The notes below the pieces were generated by a model that ran no database searches, had not been told where the DNA came from, and saw only the letters and a list, made by a program, of their open reading frames with translations. Both the position numbers and the translations under genes were made by a program. This document shows positions 8,640 through 17,872 of a DNA stretch of 64,000 nucleotides, piece after piece. The stretch covers positions 202,036-266,035 of the forward strand of contig JALEGL010000015.1 of the NCBI GenBank assembly GCA_022763185.1. The letters run 5' to 3'. How positions within the stretch are numbered: position 1 is the stretch's first letter; each line of letters opens with the position of its first letter. The DNA comes from a bacterium (lineage in GTDB: Bacteria > Bdellovibrionota_G > JALEGL01).

Positions 8640-9127
8640 AATTCTGGCTTTAATTTTTGATAGGTCTGCTCTAGGGTTTCTGGCAATACCCTTGTTTCGC
8701 CAATGATGGGCATAAAGTTGCTGTCCCCCACCCAGCGCGGAACCACATGATAATGCAAATGTTGCGGAATGCCGGCGCCACCGGCTTTGCCCATGTTCAT
8801 GCCCATATTGCAGCCATCCATGCTGCTTTTATTTTTTAAAGCTTTGATACTTTGGGCAATAAAATCCTGCATTTCATAATGACAATCTTGCGATAAAGCT
8901 AAATAATCATCGCCATGCTGATAGGGAATAACCATGGTGTGTCCGCAACTGTAAGGGAATTTATTAAGAATAATAAGACTGTGTTCACCCCGATGCAAGA
9001 CCAAGTTTTGTGCATCGTTTTTTGAATCATCTTCAATGATGCCACAAAAAATACAGCTATGATTTTTTCGTTTGTGTGGATTGTTCTTAATAAAATCCAA
9101 ACGCCAAGGGGTGAATAAACGTTGCAT
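8636..9127 (-). CDS. HIT-family nucleotide hydrolase/phosphorylase
   Basis: A 163-residue histidine-triad protein with the signature HLHYHVVPRW (H123, H125, H127), an N-terminal CIFC pair that may bind zinc, and the NKFPYSCGHTMVIP segment. HIT proteins act on dinucleoside polyphosphates or AMP-linked substrates in the cytoplasm; this arrangement is closest to the Ap4A phosphorylase-like bacterial group. It reads away from the MltB-like gene's downstream side, with 88 bp between them and no further gene visible there. Confidence 0.87.
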   Translation of the reverse strand: MQRLFTPWRLDFIKNNPHKRKNHSCIFCGIIEDDSKNDAQNLVLHRGEHSLIILNKFPYSCGHTMVIPYQHGDDYLALSQDCHYEMQDFIAQSIKALKNKSSMDGCNMGMNMGKAGGAGIPQHLHYHVVPRWVGDSNFMPIIGETRVLPETLEQTYQKLKPEF

Positions 9128-9215
9128 TGTTTGCCTATATCTTATCTTAAGCGTTTAATAAATAAGCTTTTTGAAGAGAGTAAGACCTTTAATGCTAAAA
9201 CTGAATGTGCACAGG

Positions 9216-10280
9216 CTAGTTTTGATCTTCTTTTGACAATTCTTGCCAGCGCTCATACACCGCTTTGGCTATGGTCATCACGTGTTCTCGATACCAGGTT
9301 GGGCTGTTGTAGGTTTTGATGGCAAAGTCTTTTCTTGCTTCGCTTTCTCCCCAGGACTTGGATAAATAGCGCCCAGCTAAGGGAATCATATCGTCTAAGT
9401 TGTTGGGGTCAAAGGCATCATCTTCTGTAAGGATGCCACGCAAGGTGGAGGGCATGAATTGAACGGGGGTAAAGGCGCCCACCCATGAACCCTCTATGGT
9501 TATGAAGGTTGTGGTAGACCAGTCCTTATCTTGCGCAATGTTCATTAAGTCACGCAGCTGAACAATCGACTTTTCTCCTCTACGTTTGGCGCGTGAAATC
9601 CATATGCTTTTGCTTACAAACTTAGAGCCTTTAACAAAGGTTTTATCGGTCAGGTTGTTGGCAAAACCATGATTTAAATCAATTGCGGTGTAATACTGCT
9701 GCAATACATGATTTCTAAAATCTTGGTCCAGCAGAGCAATCCAGCTGGCTAAGGTGGCTACGGTTGGAAACTTAACCACACCTTCATAACTGCCAAAAAA
9801 AGACTCAATGGATACAATTCCGCCAATGAAGGGTGCTTCAACGCCGCAGTTTTTCTCCATGTCTGATAAAGTATAGCAATGCTGTTCTAAAAAAGCTTCG
9901 GTGGCTTGAATCGACGTATCCGACTGCAAACGGGCCAAGACATTGTCCAAACCTCTGTTTCTATCTTTAAACTTAGCCCCAATGCTTAAATCAATCCAAA
10001 TGGCGTAGCTTTGAAACTCTAAGTTTTCAGCATTGATGTCATTCAACCAGCTTAAATCATAAATATCATTGTTGTTTGCATGCTTGTTGCCAGAGCGTTT
10101 CTTGCTGAGTTTTTCACGAACTTTTTCTAATGCCTCGGCCCATAAGTCTGGATCTATCTGAATATTTTCCGTCCACTGCATAAAGGCTGGCTTGTCTGAA
10201 GACCTATCTTGCGACCAAGCAGCTTGAACATGAAATAAACAAACCCACAAACCTAAAAAGAATCTCATCACCACCGTCAT
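9216..10280 (-). CDS. Lytic murein transglycosylase, MltB-like
   Basis: Cleaves peptidoglycan glycan strands in the periplasm with formation of 1,6-anhydromuramic acid. The 354-residue protein has a Sec signal peptide (about residues 1-23, ending AWSQ). It shows the MltB-type catalytic motif GIVSIESFFG with the acid glutamate at E159, and the substrate-groove motif GSWVGAFTPVQFMPS near residue 265. No lipobox is seen, so it should be soluble or anchored by other means. The ATG at 10280 has AGGA seven bases upstream. No peptidoglycan-binding domain follows the catalytic domain. Confidence 0.85.
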   Translation of the reverse strand: MTVVMRFFLGLWVCLFHVQAAWSQDRSSDKPAFMQWTENIQIDPDLWAEALEKVREKLSKKRSGNKHANNNDIYDLSWLNDINAENLEFQSYAIWIDLSIGAKFKDRNRGLDNVLARLQSDTSIQATEAFLEQHCYTLSDMEKNCGVEAPFIGGIVSIESFFGSYEGVVKFPTVATLASWIALLDQDFRNHVLQQYYTAIDLNHGFANNLTDKTFVKGSKFVSKSIWISRAKRRGEKSIVQLRDLMNIAQDKDWSTTTFITIEGSWVGAFTPVQFMPSTLRGILTEDDAFDPNNLDDMIPLAGRYLSKSWGESEARKDFAIKTYNSPTWYREHVMTIAKAVYERWQELSKEDQN

Positions 10281-10429
10281 AAAGAATCCTTAGCGCAAGT
10301 CGTCAAAATCAACAAAGCAAAAACGTTTATATAGCTATAATTAGTTTTTATAGTATTTTTAAATAAGCTATCTTTAAAACTATAATTAAAAAAGTTAAAA
10401 AAAGATTTTTACCCACCCACTCAAACAGC

Positions 10430-10445
10430 GGGCCGTAAACGGCCC
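10430..10445. repeat. GC-rich short hairpin in AT-rich intergenic region
   Basis: GGGCCGTAAACGGCCC can fold into a tight hairpin. It lies in the 341-bp stretch between the MltB-like and pilin-like genes (10281-10621), which otherwise holds only AT-rich sequence and the REP-like repeat just downstream. No T run follows, so it is not a classical terminator. Confidence 0.4.
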
Positions 10446-10476
10446 AAACTCGTGGCACGAAATTCTTTTTCTTTTT

Positions 10477-10548
10477 TATTCCGGGGACAGTCGACTGAAT
10501 TTAATTTATGCAAATTAGGTTTAGATTAAAGTAGCTGTCTTCGGAATA
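10477..10548. repeat. Degenerate REP-like inverted repeat (GGGGACAG type)
   Basis: TATTCCGGGGACAG (10477-10490) is matched in reverse complement by CTGTCTTCGGAATA (10535-10548) at 12 of 14 positions. The right arm also contains GTAGCTGTC as in the 7253-7317 copy. It lies in a gene-free stretch before the pilin-like gene. Confidence 0.5.
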
Positions 10549-10621
10549 CTATAGGTTAACTATTGATATTTATTCTAAAATTTTTAGAACAAAAAAGCCT
10601 ATGTTATAATTGAGAGAAGAT

Positions 10622-11413
10622 ATGATAAATTCTCCTAAAAAAACAATTGGTTTTACGCTTGTTGAGCTGATGATTTCAGTTGCTATTATTGGTATTTTAG
10701 CTGCAGTATCCATCACTGCTTATCAAAAATACATCATAAATTCTAAAGTTTCTGAGGCTTATGGAATGGTGCGAAAAATTTTTGATGGAGCTGCAACATA
10801 CGCTCAAACATCTGCCATTATGGTTAAAGATTCAGATACAGGTGAACTTAAAGAATGTGTCAAAGCAAACAAATTTGGAAAGATTTCAGGATGGCCCAGT
10901 AATGATCCAAACATGCCGGGAAAAGTAAAAGCTTATGTTGATTATAGTGTTTTATTGCCCAGCCAGGGTGTAAGCTCTAGTCCTAGTTTTAGTAATGCTG
11001 GATTCAATTGTGGAACTACAAAGGATCCTTTACCTTCAGATTATGGTATAGGTGTTTCTTTATTAAGTAATTATTTTCAAGATTATTACCGCTACAGAAC
11101 AAATAGTGAGATGTCCTTTGTTTATCATTTAATCCCTAATGATTATCAGCTGTTAGCAGATCTATCCGCTGAAGGAAAAAATGCATCATCATCCATTAGA
11201 AGTGTTCATACCACTTCTTCAATTTGGGCAATCTCCGATTTAGATGGAGATTTTAATATGGATAACGATGATTCAGTTGCAATTTCAGATTTTATTGATC
11301 CTCTTTCAAGAAGCAATAAACTTACCTATCTGACTCGAGGCATTTATATTGATACTGTTAGCGGCGATATAAAAGGTACCGATGGAATTTACACTGAAAA
11401 TTTGGGAGAATGA
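10622..11413 (+). CDS. Type IV pilin-like / pseudopilin protein
   Basis: The N-terminus is a class III prepilin signal: KKTIG followed by [19 protein letters not shown], with predicted cleavage after G10 and the conserved glutamate at +5. This hydrophobic helix assembles into pilus or pseudopilus fibres after cleavage by a prepilin peptidase. At 263 residues it is long for a major pilin. The C-terminal part has an aspartate-rich [12 protein letters not shown] segment that could bind calcium, as in some pseudopilins. I use the ATG at 10622 rather than an upstream TTG that overlaps a TATAAT sequence (10605-10610). No pilus-assembly gene is nearby. Codon use looks more AT-rich than in the housekeeping genes, suggesting an acquired orphan. 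Confidence 0.75.
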   Translation: MINSPKKTIGFTLVELMISVAIIGILAAVSITAYQKYIINSKVSEAYGMVRKIFDGAATYAQTSAIMVKDSDTGELKECVKANKFGKISGWPSNDPNMPGKVKAYVDYSVLLPSQGVSSSPSFSNAGFNCGTTKDPLPSDYGIGVSLLSNYFQDYYRYRTNSEMSFVYHLIPNDYQLLADLSAEGKNASSSIRSVHTTSSIWAISDLDGDFNMDNDDSVAISDFIDPLSRSNKLTYLTRGIYIDTVSGDIKGTDGIYTENLGE

Positions 11414-11560
11414 AATAAATATTTCAGTAACACACCAATAACTTTTATAACACCAGGGCAGTGTGAAGAATTGTGGCATGTTCCAATAAAGAACATCTAT
11501 ATTTTACTCATTCTACAAAAATTTTGCAGTTCTTTGCAACCCCAAAAATAACTTCCTTTG

Positions 11561-12105
11561 TTATAAGTTGTTTTGCGGGTTGGTACTTACAAGTAAATCC
11601 TCAAAAGATTTAAAATGCTTTTTTGTAATGTGAACCTCGTCGTTTATCAAAATTCTTTCGTGGTCTATTTCTATAATTTGCGCATCGCCATTTTTATTTT
11701 TGTTCTTTAAATCAAAACATATTGGATTATAAAAAGAATGTTTTGAACTACCAATTTGAATCATTCCTTTTTTTTTCAAAGATTCATACAAAATTGTATC
11801 CGAAAAAATTTTATTTTCTAAATCATACTCTTGGTTATTTAAACTATTTCCCCAAAAGCATATTTCATTGATTTCAAAACTTAAAAAAGAATACGATGAA
11901 TACAAGTATGAAAAAAGTGGGGGTAATTTTGAAAAAAGATTACTTTCAAAACTATAATGCCTTGGGTTATCTATTTTTTTAAACTCCCATCTCCTGATTT
12001 AAGAAGACCAGGAATTTCTTCAGCATGAAGCGCTTCAAATTGACGATTAGAATGAATAACATTGACCCATGAGTCAACCAAGCTCGTATTAATATTTTTT
12101 TTCAT
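11561..12105 (-). pseudogene. Frameshifted SMI1/KNR4 (SUKH)-type protein
   Basis: The C-terminal 114 residues read like SUKH-superfamily proteins: a Y-N-P-I-C-F-D-L motif, then GDAQIIEIDHERILINDEV and SFEDLL. SUKH proteins are often immunity proteins against contact-dependent toxins. Reading upstream from an ATG at 12105 gives 44 residues that stop in an A7 run (T7 on the plus strand, 11974-11980). The adjacent frame continues without a gap into the SUKH part, and one extra A would restore a 181-residue protein. The gene is therefore broken, phase-variable, translated by slippage, or carries a sequencing error. No ribosome site is visible and no toxin gene is adjacent. Confidence 0.6.
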
Positions 12106-12177
12106 ATGGTTTAGTTTTAAAAAAACACATTAATAATACTTTAAACAAAAATCATTCTAGTCGATGTTAAAATATCA

Positions 12178-13290
12178 TCAAATCCGCATTGGCATGATGA
12201 CGCTGACGTAGTTGTCTGTGTCTGGAAGTTTAACCACGCCGGGGCTTTGATTGTGATCCAATTCTAGTTTAACCTTATCGGTTTGGACCACAGATAATGC
12301 ATCCAATAAATACTTGGCATTAAAACCAATGGTCATTTCATCGCCGTTAAATTCAGCGGCAATGTCTTCTTCTGCTTCACCCAGTTCTGGAGAGTTGGCA
12401 GACAAATGCAGTTCATTGGCTTTAAATTGCATCTTAACGCATTTGGATTTGCCTTCAGATAACAAGGAAACGCGTTTCAACGATTCTTTTAAGTCATTCT
12501 TTTGTACCATAACAGTCTTACGGTCACCTTGTGGAATGACTTTGTTATATTCCGGAAAATCACCCACCACCAATTTCATAAAAATGGTGTTGCTGTCATT
12601 GCTAAACACACATGTGGCTGGAGAAATAGAAACATTGATAGCACTGCCTTCACCTTCAGCTAAAAGCTTTTTTAATTCCATAATGCCTTTGCGTGGCAGA
12701 ATAATTTTCTTTTCCATTTGCATGGTTTCTTCACTGCTTAAAGGGCTTTTGTACAAAGACAGTCGATGACCATCGGTGGCCACCATGTTTAAATTTTTGT
12801 CGCTACCGATTTCCAATAAAATACCGTTAAGATTGGCACGCACTTCATCAGTACTCATGGCGTAAGAGGTATATTCAATGCCTTTGAGCAACGTATCTTT
12901 ATTGACTTTATAAAAGGTAAAATCTGTTTTGCGCGGCATCTCAGGAAACTCGGCAGCATCGACGCTGGCCACTCTAAAATGAGCTTTGCCGCTTTTAATA
13001 TTCAACCAACCTTTTTCGTCTTTTTCTAATTCAACAGTATTGTTGGGCAGCTGTTTAATAATATCAATTAGAGTATGAGCTGAGGTGCAGATTTTTCCTG
13101 GAACATCATTGTCAACCGAACATGAACTTTCAACAGAAATTTCTAAATCTGTGCCATAAGCGGTTAAGCTGTTGTCTTTGATATCCAACATGATGTTGGA
13201 TAAAATAGGCATGGTGGTCTTTTTCTCGGTGACACTGACCACAGATTGCAAGACTTTCATTAGATTTTGTTGTTCACAGGTCCATTTCAT
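12178..13290 (-). CDS. dnaN: DNA polymerase III sliding clamp (beta subunit)
   Basis: The 370-residue beta clamp encircles DNA and tethers polymerase III. The start MKWTCEQQNLMKVLQSVVSV, the YGTDLEISVE segment, GILLEIG and the C-terminal YVSVIMPMRI are characteristic, and three clamp domains fit the length. The gene reads away from dnaA across the origin, unlike the common co-directional dnaA-dnaN operon. Confidence 0.97.
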   Translation of the reverse strand: MKWTCEQQNLMKVLQSVVSVTEKKTTMPILSNIMLDIKDNSLTAYGTDLEISVESSCSVDNDVPGKICTSAHTLIDIIKQLPNNTVELEKDEKGWLNIKSGKAHFRVASVDAAEFPEMPRKTDFTFYKVNKDTLLKGIEYTSYAMSTDEVRANLNGILLEIGSDKNLNMVATDGHRLSLYKSPLSSEETMQMEKKIILPRKGIMELKKLLAEGEGSAINVSISPATCVFSNDSNTIFMKLVVGDFPEYNKVIPQGDRKTVMVQKNDLKESLKRVSLLSEGKSKCVKMQFKANELHLSANSPELGEAEEDIAAEFNGDEMTIGFNAKYLLDALSVVQTDKVKLELDHNQSPGVVKLPDTDNYVSVIMPMRI

Positions 13291-14036
13291 AAGCGTTATC
13301 CTTCAACTTGATTGATATTAATTTGCTCTAATTCATTTTGCTTATATGATTTGTTTGGCTTTTTGTAGTTTTATTTTACTTTCAGCTTAAGAATTTTTTA
13401 AGTTTGTTTTCAGAGTTTCAAGTGAATGATTAAATAGTATAGATATAAAATAAAAGATCATCATCATAGTAAGTCTTGTGGATAAGTTCATTCTTCTTGC
13501 TAAGTATTTAAAATTAAGTTTATTTTTAACTAATTTTACTGTGAATAAAGATGTGATTATTGTGCCTAATGAAGGGATAAGTAACTTGATGACTATCTTA
13601 TCCCCTATTTATCCCAAACTTATCCATAGCTTTTAAACATCTTATCCACAGTAAAATGCGATTCATGAACTACTGTATTGATATTGTTGGTTTTTTATTG
13701 GAAAAAAGTTTTATTTCTTCTGGGGATAAGTTTAGGCCAGATGTTAAAAATATACTTCTCAAAAAATATTAAATATAAGTTAATAAATTAACTATTATTT
13801 TTAAACCATTATATATAAAGGTTTATAAAGTAGGTGATTTGTAAGATACTGAAAAGATGAAAAATAATAAAACGCGTCAAAAAAAAATAACAAAAGCAAA
13901 GACTTAATGTAAAAAATAAGAAAACTTAAAAGTCTTGAAAAACCAGGGACTTATCCACAGGTTAAAAAAAAGTAAATTTTTATTGGCCGATAAGCTTGAC
14001 GGCACAGACCCTTTTCTGGCTTATTGAAAAGTCCCT
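13291..14036. other. oriC: Probable chromosomal replication origin (oriC)
   Basis: A 746-bp gene-free, AT-rich region between divergent dnaN and dnaA. Perfect DnaA boxes (TTATCCACA) are at 13642-13650 and 13951-13959 on the plus strand and at 13477-13485 on the minus strand. Near matches are at 13598-13606 (TTATCCCCT), 13609-13617 (TTATCCCAA), 13620-13628 (TTATCCATA), 13572-13580 (minus, TTATCCCTT) and 13721-13729 (minus, TTATCCCCA). The cluster at 13572-13650 is followed by a very AT-rich stretch at about 13741-13830 (runs such as ATTAAATATAAGTTAATAA), the likely unwinding element. dnaA and dnaN promoters should also lie here but none is clear. Confidence 0.88.
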
Positions 14037-15392
14037 ATGGAGAAAACTTGGCAAAAAACGATTCATCACTTGCAAGAGCGTTTACCTGCGCATGCCTTTA
14101 ACACGTGGATTAAACCCTTAAGTTATAAAGATACACAGGATAATCAGATTTTTGTTGAAGTTCCCAATACCTATTATCGTGATCGCTTGCAAAGTACCTA
14201 TTCTAGTATGATTAAAAAAACCTTGCGTGAGTTGAGTCAAGATTTAAACATGGACGTGGCTTTTGTGGTCTCTAGCAACACACCGGTGTTCAGTCATGAT
14301 CAATTGCAAAAAATATCTCAAGAAAAAACCAGGCAAAAATTGGCGCAAAGCAAGCAACAAGAAGAAAAGATTCAGCAAAACCACACCCTTTACCCCCAAT
14401 ACACTTTTGAACAATTTGTGGTGGGTACCGGTAATCAGTTTGCCCATGCTGCCGCTCAATCGGTGGCCAGTCAACCGGGGCAACAATACAATCCCTTATT
14501 TTTATACGGCGGTGTAGGTTTGGGGAAAACCCACCTTTTGTGTGCCATTGGTCATCAAATCAAACAAATCAATCCGGGCGCTAAAATTATTTATGAGACC
14601 TGTGAGCAATTTACCAACGGCATGATTAATGCTATTCGCTATCAAAAGACCGAACAGTTTAGAAACCGCTACCGTAAAAACTGCGACTTGCTGCTTTTGG
14701 ATGATATTCAATTTTTATCCAAAAAAGAACGCACACAAGAAGAATTTTTTCATACCTTCAATGTTTTACACCAACAAAACATTCAAATTGTGGTGACCTC
14801 AGATGAACTGCCCAAAAACATTCCGGACATTGATGACCGCTTGCGCTCACGCTTTGAGTGGGGATTGATGTGTGATATTCAAGCGCCAGATTTAGAAACC
14901 CGGGTGGCCATTTTAGAGAAAAAAATCAGTGATCTTCATTTGGATGTTGATCAAGAGGTTTTGGTTTACTTGGCAGAAAAATTTCAAAATAACATACGGG
15001 CTTTAGAAGGGGCTTTAACTCGTTTAAGCGCGCAAGCTACTTTGTCCAACTTGAATATTGATAAAGCCTTTGCGCAAAGGGTGTTTTCTGATCAGGTCAG
15101 TGCCAGTGTGCTTACGCTAGAAACCATTATGGAGAAAGTGGCTAATTTTTTCATGTTGTCTGTGGCGGATTTAAAATCCAGTAGTCGTAAGAAAAACATA
15201 GCTTTTCCAAGGCAAATGGCCATGTACTTATGCCGCAAACATACCCGTCACTCGTTTCCTGAGATTGGTCAAAAATTTGGCGGCAAGGATCACACCACCA
15301 TCATGCATGCGGTTAAAAAAATTGAAGAGCTAAAAGACAAGCAAGACGATACGGCCCACACCTTGGCAGCAATAGAAAAAACCTTGAAATAA
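14037..15392 (+). CDS. dnaA: Chromosomal replication initiator DnaA
   Basis: DnaA binds 9-bp boxes at the origin and, as an ATP-bound oligomer, melts DNA. The 451-residue protein has the domain I start (WQKTIHHLQERLPAHAFNTW), a short glutamine/lysine-rich domain II linker, the AAA+ domain with Walker A GGVGLGKTH (about 158-166) and LLLLDDIQFL, and a C-terminal helix-turn-helix with the box-binding signature GGKDHTTIMHAV (about 415-426). The ATG at 14037 has no good ribosome site. It starts the rightward gene series from the origin; a 140-bp gap without features follows. Confidence 0.97.
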   Translation: MEKTWQKTIHHLQERLPAHAFNTWIKPLSYKDTQDNQIFVEVPNTYYRDRLQSTYSSMIKKTLRELSQDLNMDVAFVVSSNTPVFSHDQLQKISQEKTRQKLAQSKQQEEKIQQNHTLYPQYTFEQFVVGTGNQFAHAAAQSVASQPGQQYNPLFLYGGVGLGKTHLLCAIGHQIKQINPGAKIIYETCEQFTNGMINAIRYQKTEQFRNRYRKNCDLLLLDDIQFLSKKERTQEEFFHTFNVLHQQNIQIVVTSDELPKNIPDIDDRLRSRFEWGLMCDIQAPDLETRVAILEKKISDLHLDVDQEVLVYLAEKFQNNIRALEGALTRLSAQATLSNLNIDKAFAQRVFSDQVSASVLTLETIMEKVANFFMLSVADLKSSSRKKNIAFPRQMAMYLCRKHTRHSFPEIGQKFGGKDHTTIMHAVKKIEELKDKQDDTAHTLAAIEKTLK

Positions 15393-15532
15393 AGTCATAA
15401 TAGCCAAAACTGGCCCAACAACAAAAGCACAAGTATCTGAATTATATGTGTTTTTATGTGGTATGTTTCTTGCTCTAAGTTTAATAGAATGAAGGCAAGT
15501 GTGTATAAAAAATTTTGGGGGATTGGATCTGT

Positions 15533-16879
15533 ATGTTCATAAAAAGAGTGTTGGCAATGCTGGCCTTGGCCAGCATTCTTGGTGTTAATCCGGTTTTGTC
15601 ACAGAAGCTTGACTGTGCTTCGCTCTATCAAAGTCCGCAAGATGTTTGCCGTTGTTTTCTCAATCAGCAAGGTTTTATAGATGACGTGGAGGTAGCGTCG
15701 CTTTATCATTACTCTATTCTTAACAACATCAATTTACGGGTGTTGAGTAAAAACGAACAAGAAAGTCGAAAAGCATTGTTGCGTTTGGTATCCTTTCTGC
15801 ATTATTTTCCTCAATTGAAATCGAGTTACGCACAAAACCGGTCTATACAAACGGTAAGAACCAGCGACGAACGTTCAAAAAGAGTAAACAGTTGCGATAT
15901 GTTTCATGATCAATTGACGGTTTATGTTGAAGACTTGGTTTTTTTAGATAAAATTGAACAAAAATTTATTGATCAGCAAATTATAGATCCTCGCCCAATT
16001 CAAAAACCTGACGCCAATATTCTTTTTGTGGTTGATGGCAGCAACTCGCCGCTAGCAACAAACAGTTTAGATCAAACTCACTTTTTTTGGGCTTTAAAGT
16101 CTATACGCGATAATTTAAAATTTCTTCCTAAACAAAGTAAGGTTAACTTTGCCTTGACCCGAATTTCAGTTGAAAGCAAATACATTGAGCTCAACAAAGA
16201 TAAATACCTTTACCCATCGTATCAAAATATAGCGGTTTTTCGTCAATGGTTGGATGAGAGGTTGAGTGAATACACCACCGATAAACAAGTTTTTTTGGAT
16301 TTTTTTGAAGAATATGAACCTTGGTTAGAACAAAGGTATGAAGGGGAAAAAAGATCATTTCAATATTGGACAGAGGAATTTGCGAACACGCAAAATCCAA
16401 AAACAAAAGCAGCTAAAGAACAAGCTCAAGCTAGCTTGGAGTTCATTAAGAAGGAATACAACGGTGTTCAAGAAGTGAAAGCCAACATGAACTCTTTAAG
16501 CATAGAGCAAATTGTAAAAGCCTGTCCCATATCAATTGGGCGAGCTATTCGAAAAAAGATTTTTGCGCAAACCATGGAGTTGGATCACAGTGACCCTGAG
16601 GATTTGGTGCATGACGAAGGCATGAGAAACATACTGCGCAGTGAACAGTTTTCTGGTCAAGAAAAAAAACCCGACTGGCTGGTTTTTCTGAGCGATGGAG
16701 GCATTACCAATGTATTGCTAGAAAGCAGTCTAAACAACATAGACTTGGAAAAAAAACAGGTCAAGGCCTCTGAAGTAAAAATTCAATTGAAACCTTTAAA
16801 ATCAGAGCAGTATCAACAAGAGTATTTTGATCAACTTTTTTCCACAACCTGGGTGCAAGTTTTAGCTCCTGTAGAATAA
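15533..16879 (+). CDS. Secreted protein with VWA-like domain
   Basis: A 448-residue exported protein inserted between dnaA and rpmH. The ATG at 15533, after a GGGGGATTGGA stretch, starts a signal peptide (about residues 1-24, ending VLSQ); the frame is open to a TTG at 15515. A cysteine-bearing N-terminal part (LDCASLY, DVCRCF) is followed from about residue 161 by a von Willebrand A-like domain with NILFVVDGSNS (MIDAS-type D-x-S-x-S at 168-172). A later WLVFLSDGG strand near residue 386 fits the same fold, with a long charged insertion in between. Such domains usually bind proteins through a metal ion. The gene's role and partners are unknown. Confidence 0.65.
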   Translation: MFIKRVLAMLALASILGVNPVLSQKLDCASLYQSPQDVCRCFLNQQGFIDDVEVASLYHYSILNNINLRVLSKNEQESRKALLRLVSFLHYFPQLKSSYAQNRSIQTVRTSDERSKRVNSCDMFHDQLTVYVEDLVFLDKIEQKFIDQQIIDPRPIQKPDANILFVVDGSNSPLATNSLDQTHFFWALKSIRDNLKFLPKQSKVNFALTRISVESKYIELNKDKYLYPSYQNIAVFRQWLDERLSEYTTDKQVFLDFFEEYEPWLEQRYEGEKRSFQYWTEEFANTQNPKTKAAKEQAQASLEFIKKEYNGVQEVKANMNSLSIEQIVKACPISIGRAIRKKIFAQTMELDHSDPEDLVHDEGMRNILRSEQFSGQEKKPDWLVFLSDGGITNVLLESSLNNIDLEKKQVKASEVKIQLKPLKSEQYQQEYFDQLFSTTWVQVLAPVE

Positions 16880-17076
16880 ATAGCAAAATGCGTGTTGCGG
16901 GCTAAAGCGTCCAATTCAATTAAAAACAGTTGACAGGCCTTAGCGAATGTGGTTTTTTGTGGGCCTGTTTCGTATTTGAAATTTGCAGTTTTGAAAAAAC
17001 TGAAGAAAAAACAGATTAATTTTAGGCCCTTAAAGGTATAAATAAACTTTAAGGCAGAGGAAACAAGGAAATTAGT

Positions 17077-17229
17077 ATGTCTAAAAGAACCTATCAACCA
17101 AGTAACTTAAAGCGTAAAAGAAAACACGGTTTTCGTGAGCGCATGAGCACCAAAGCTGGACGCGCTATTTTGAATGCACGTCGTCGCAAAGGCAGAAAAA
17201 GACTGGTTGTCAGTATTGCTAGCAAGTAA
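17077..17229 (+). CDS. rpmH: 50S ribosomal protein L34
   Basis: A 50-residue, very basic protein reading [19 protein letters not shown], then [20 protein letters not shown], the full L34 signature. An AAGGAAATTAGT ribosome site precedes the ATG. It starts the conserved rpmH-rnpA-yidD-yidC-jag-mnmE series. The 197 bp upstream hold an inverted repeat ACAGGCC/GGCCTGT that may belong to its leader. Confidence 0.97.
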   Translation: MSKRTYQPSNLKRKRKHGFRERMSTKAGRAILNARRRKGRKRLVVSIASK

Positions 17230-17246
17230 TTGGATGAGCACTGGTC

Positions 17247-17615
17247 ATGTTTGCCCAAAAGCATGATTTTCCAAAAAAGCAGCGGATAGCAGATAAAAAA
17301 GATTTTGCTTTATCCAAAGCCACAGGGAAACGTTTTTATCAACATGATCTGTTTTTAGCCAAATCCAAGAACACCTGTGGCTTTGCACGTCTGGCGGTGG
17401 TTGCCAGCAGAAAAACCGGCAATGCGGTTTTAAGAAATCAGTGGAAAAGACAGGTTAGGGAAGTGTTTAGACACAGCAAACTACAAGCCAGTGATTATGT
17501 TGTTGTTCTTAAGCCCAGTATCAAAGAGCAGAATAAAACTAGCGTTGCTTTACAAGTTAAACAGTTGTTCAAGCAACATCTGATGGAGAAAGATAATAAA
17601 AGCAATGTTGCATAG
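17247..17615 (+). CDS. rnpA: Ribonuclease P protein component
   Basis: The protein cofactor of RNase P, which matures tRNA 5' ends together with the RnpB RNA. The 122-residue basic protein carries the RNR signature in the form SRKTGNAVLRNQWKRQVREV (about residues 53-72), where the usual isoleucine or arginine after the second asparagine is replaced by glutamine-tryptophan. It lies 17 bp after rpmH and its last 11 bp overlap yidD in another frame, so the two are probably translationally coupled. Confidence 0.93.
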   Translation: MFAQKHDFPKKQRIADKKDFALSKATGKRFYQHDLFLAKSKNTCGFARLAVVASRKTGNAVLRNQWKRQVREVFRHSKLQASDYVVVLKPSIKEQNKTSVALQVKQLFKQHLMEKDNKSNVA

Positions 17616-17829
17616 CTTAATTATAAGTGCTCTTAAGTTTGTTTTGAAAGCTTACAAACTCTTTGTGTCCCCTTTTTTGGGAACCCGCTGTCGATTTCAT
17701 CCCAGTTGTTCAGAGTATTGTTTAGAAGCCATAGAAAAAAAAGGTCTAGTTTACGGCACGTTTTTAGCGCTTAAGCGCATTGTTCGTTGCAATCCTTGGT
17801 ACAGCGGCAAAGACCATGTTTTAGAATAA
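17605..17829 (+). CDS. yidD: Membrane protein insertion efficiency factor YidD
   Basis: A 74-residue protein with an amphipathic N-terminus (KFVLKAYKLFVSPFLG) and the family signature CRFHPSCSEYCLEAIEKKG, then CNPWYSGKDHV. YidD sits at the inner face of the membrane and assists YidC-dependent insertion. The family normally shows three conserved cysteines, present here together with one extra. Confidence 0.95.
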   Translation: MLHSLIISALKFVLKAYKLFVSPFLGTRCRFHPSCSEYCLEAIEKKGLVYGTFLALKRIVRCNPWYSGKDHVLE

Positions 17830-17872
17830 CGATGTTTGTTTAAAAAGAATTAAAGAGAAGGATAGATAAAAA

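Noticed and set aside
9122..9319. 65-codon plus-strand frame between the HIT and MltB-like genes.
   Set aside because: It overlaps both genes antisense, with no ribosome site.
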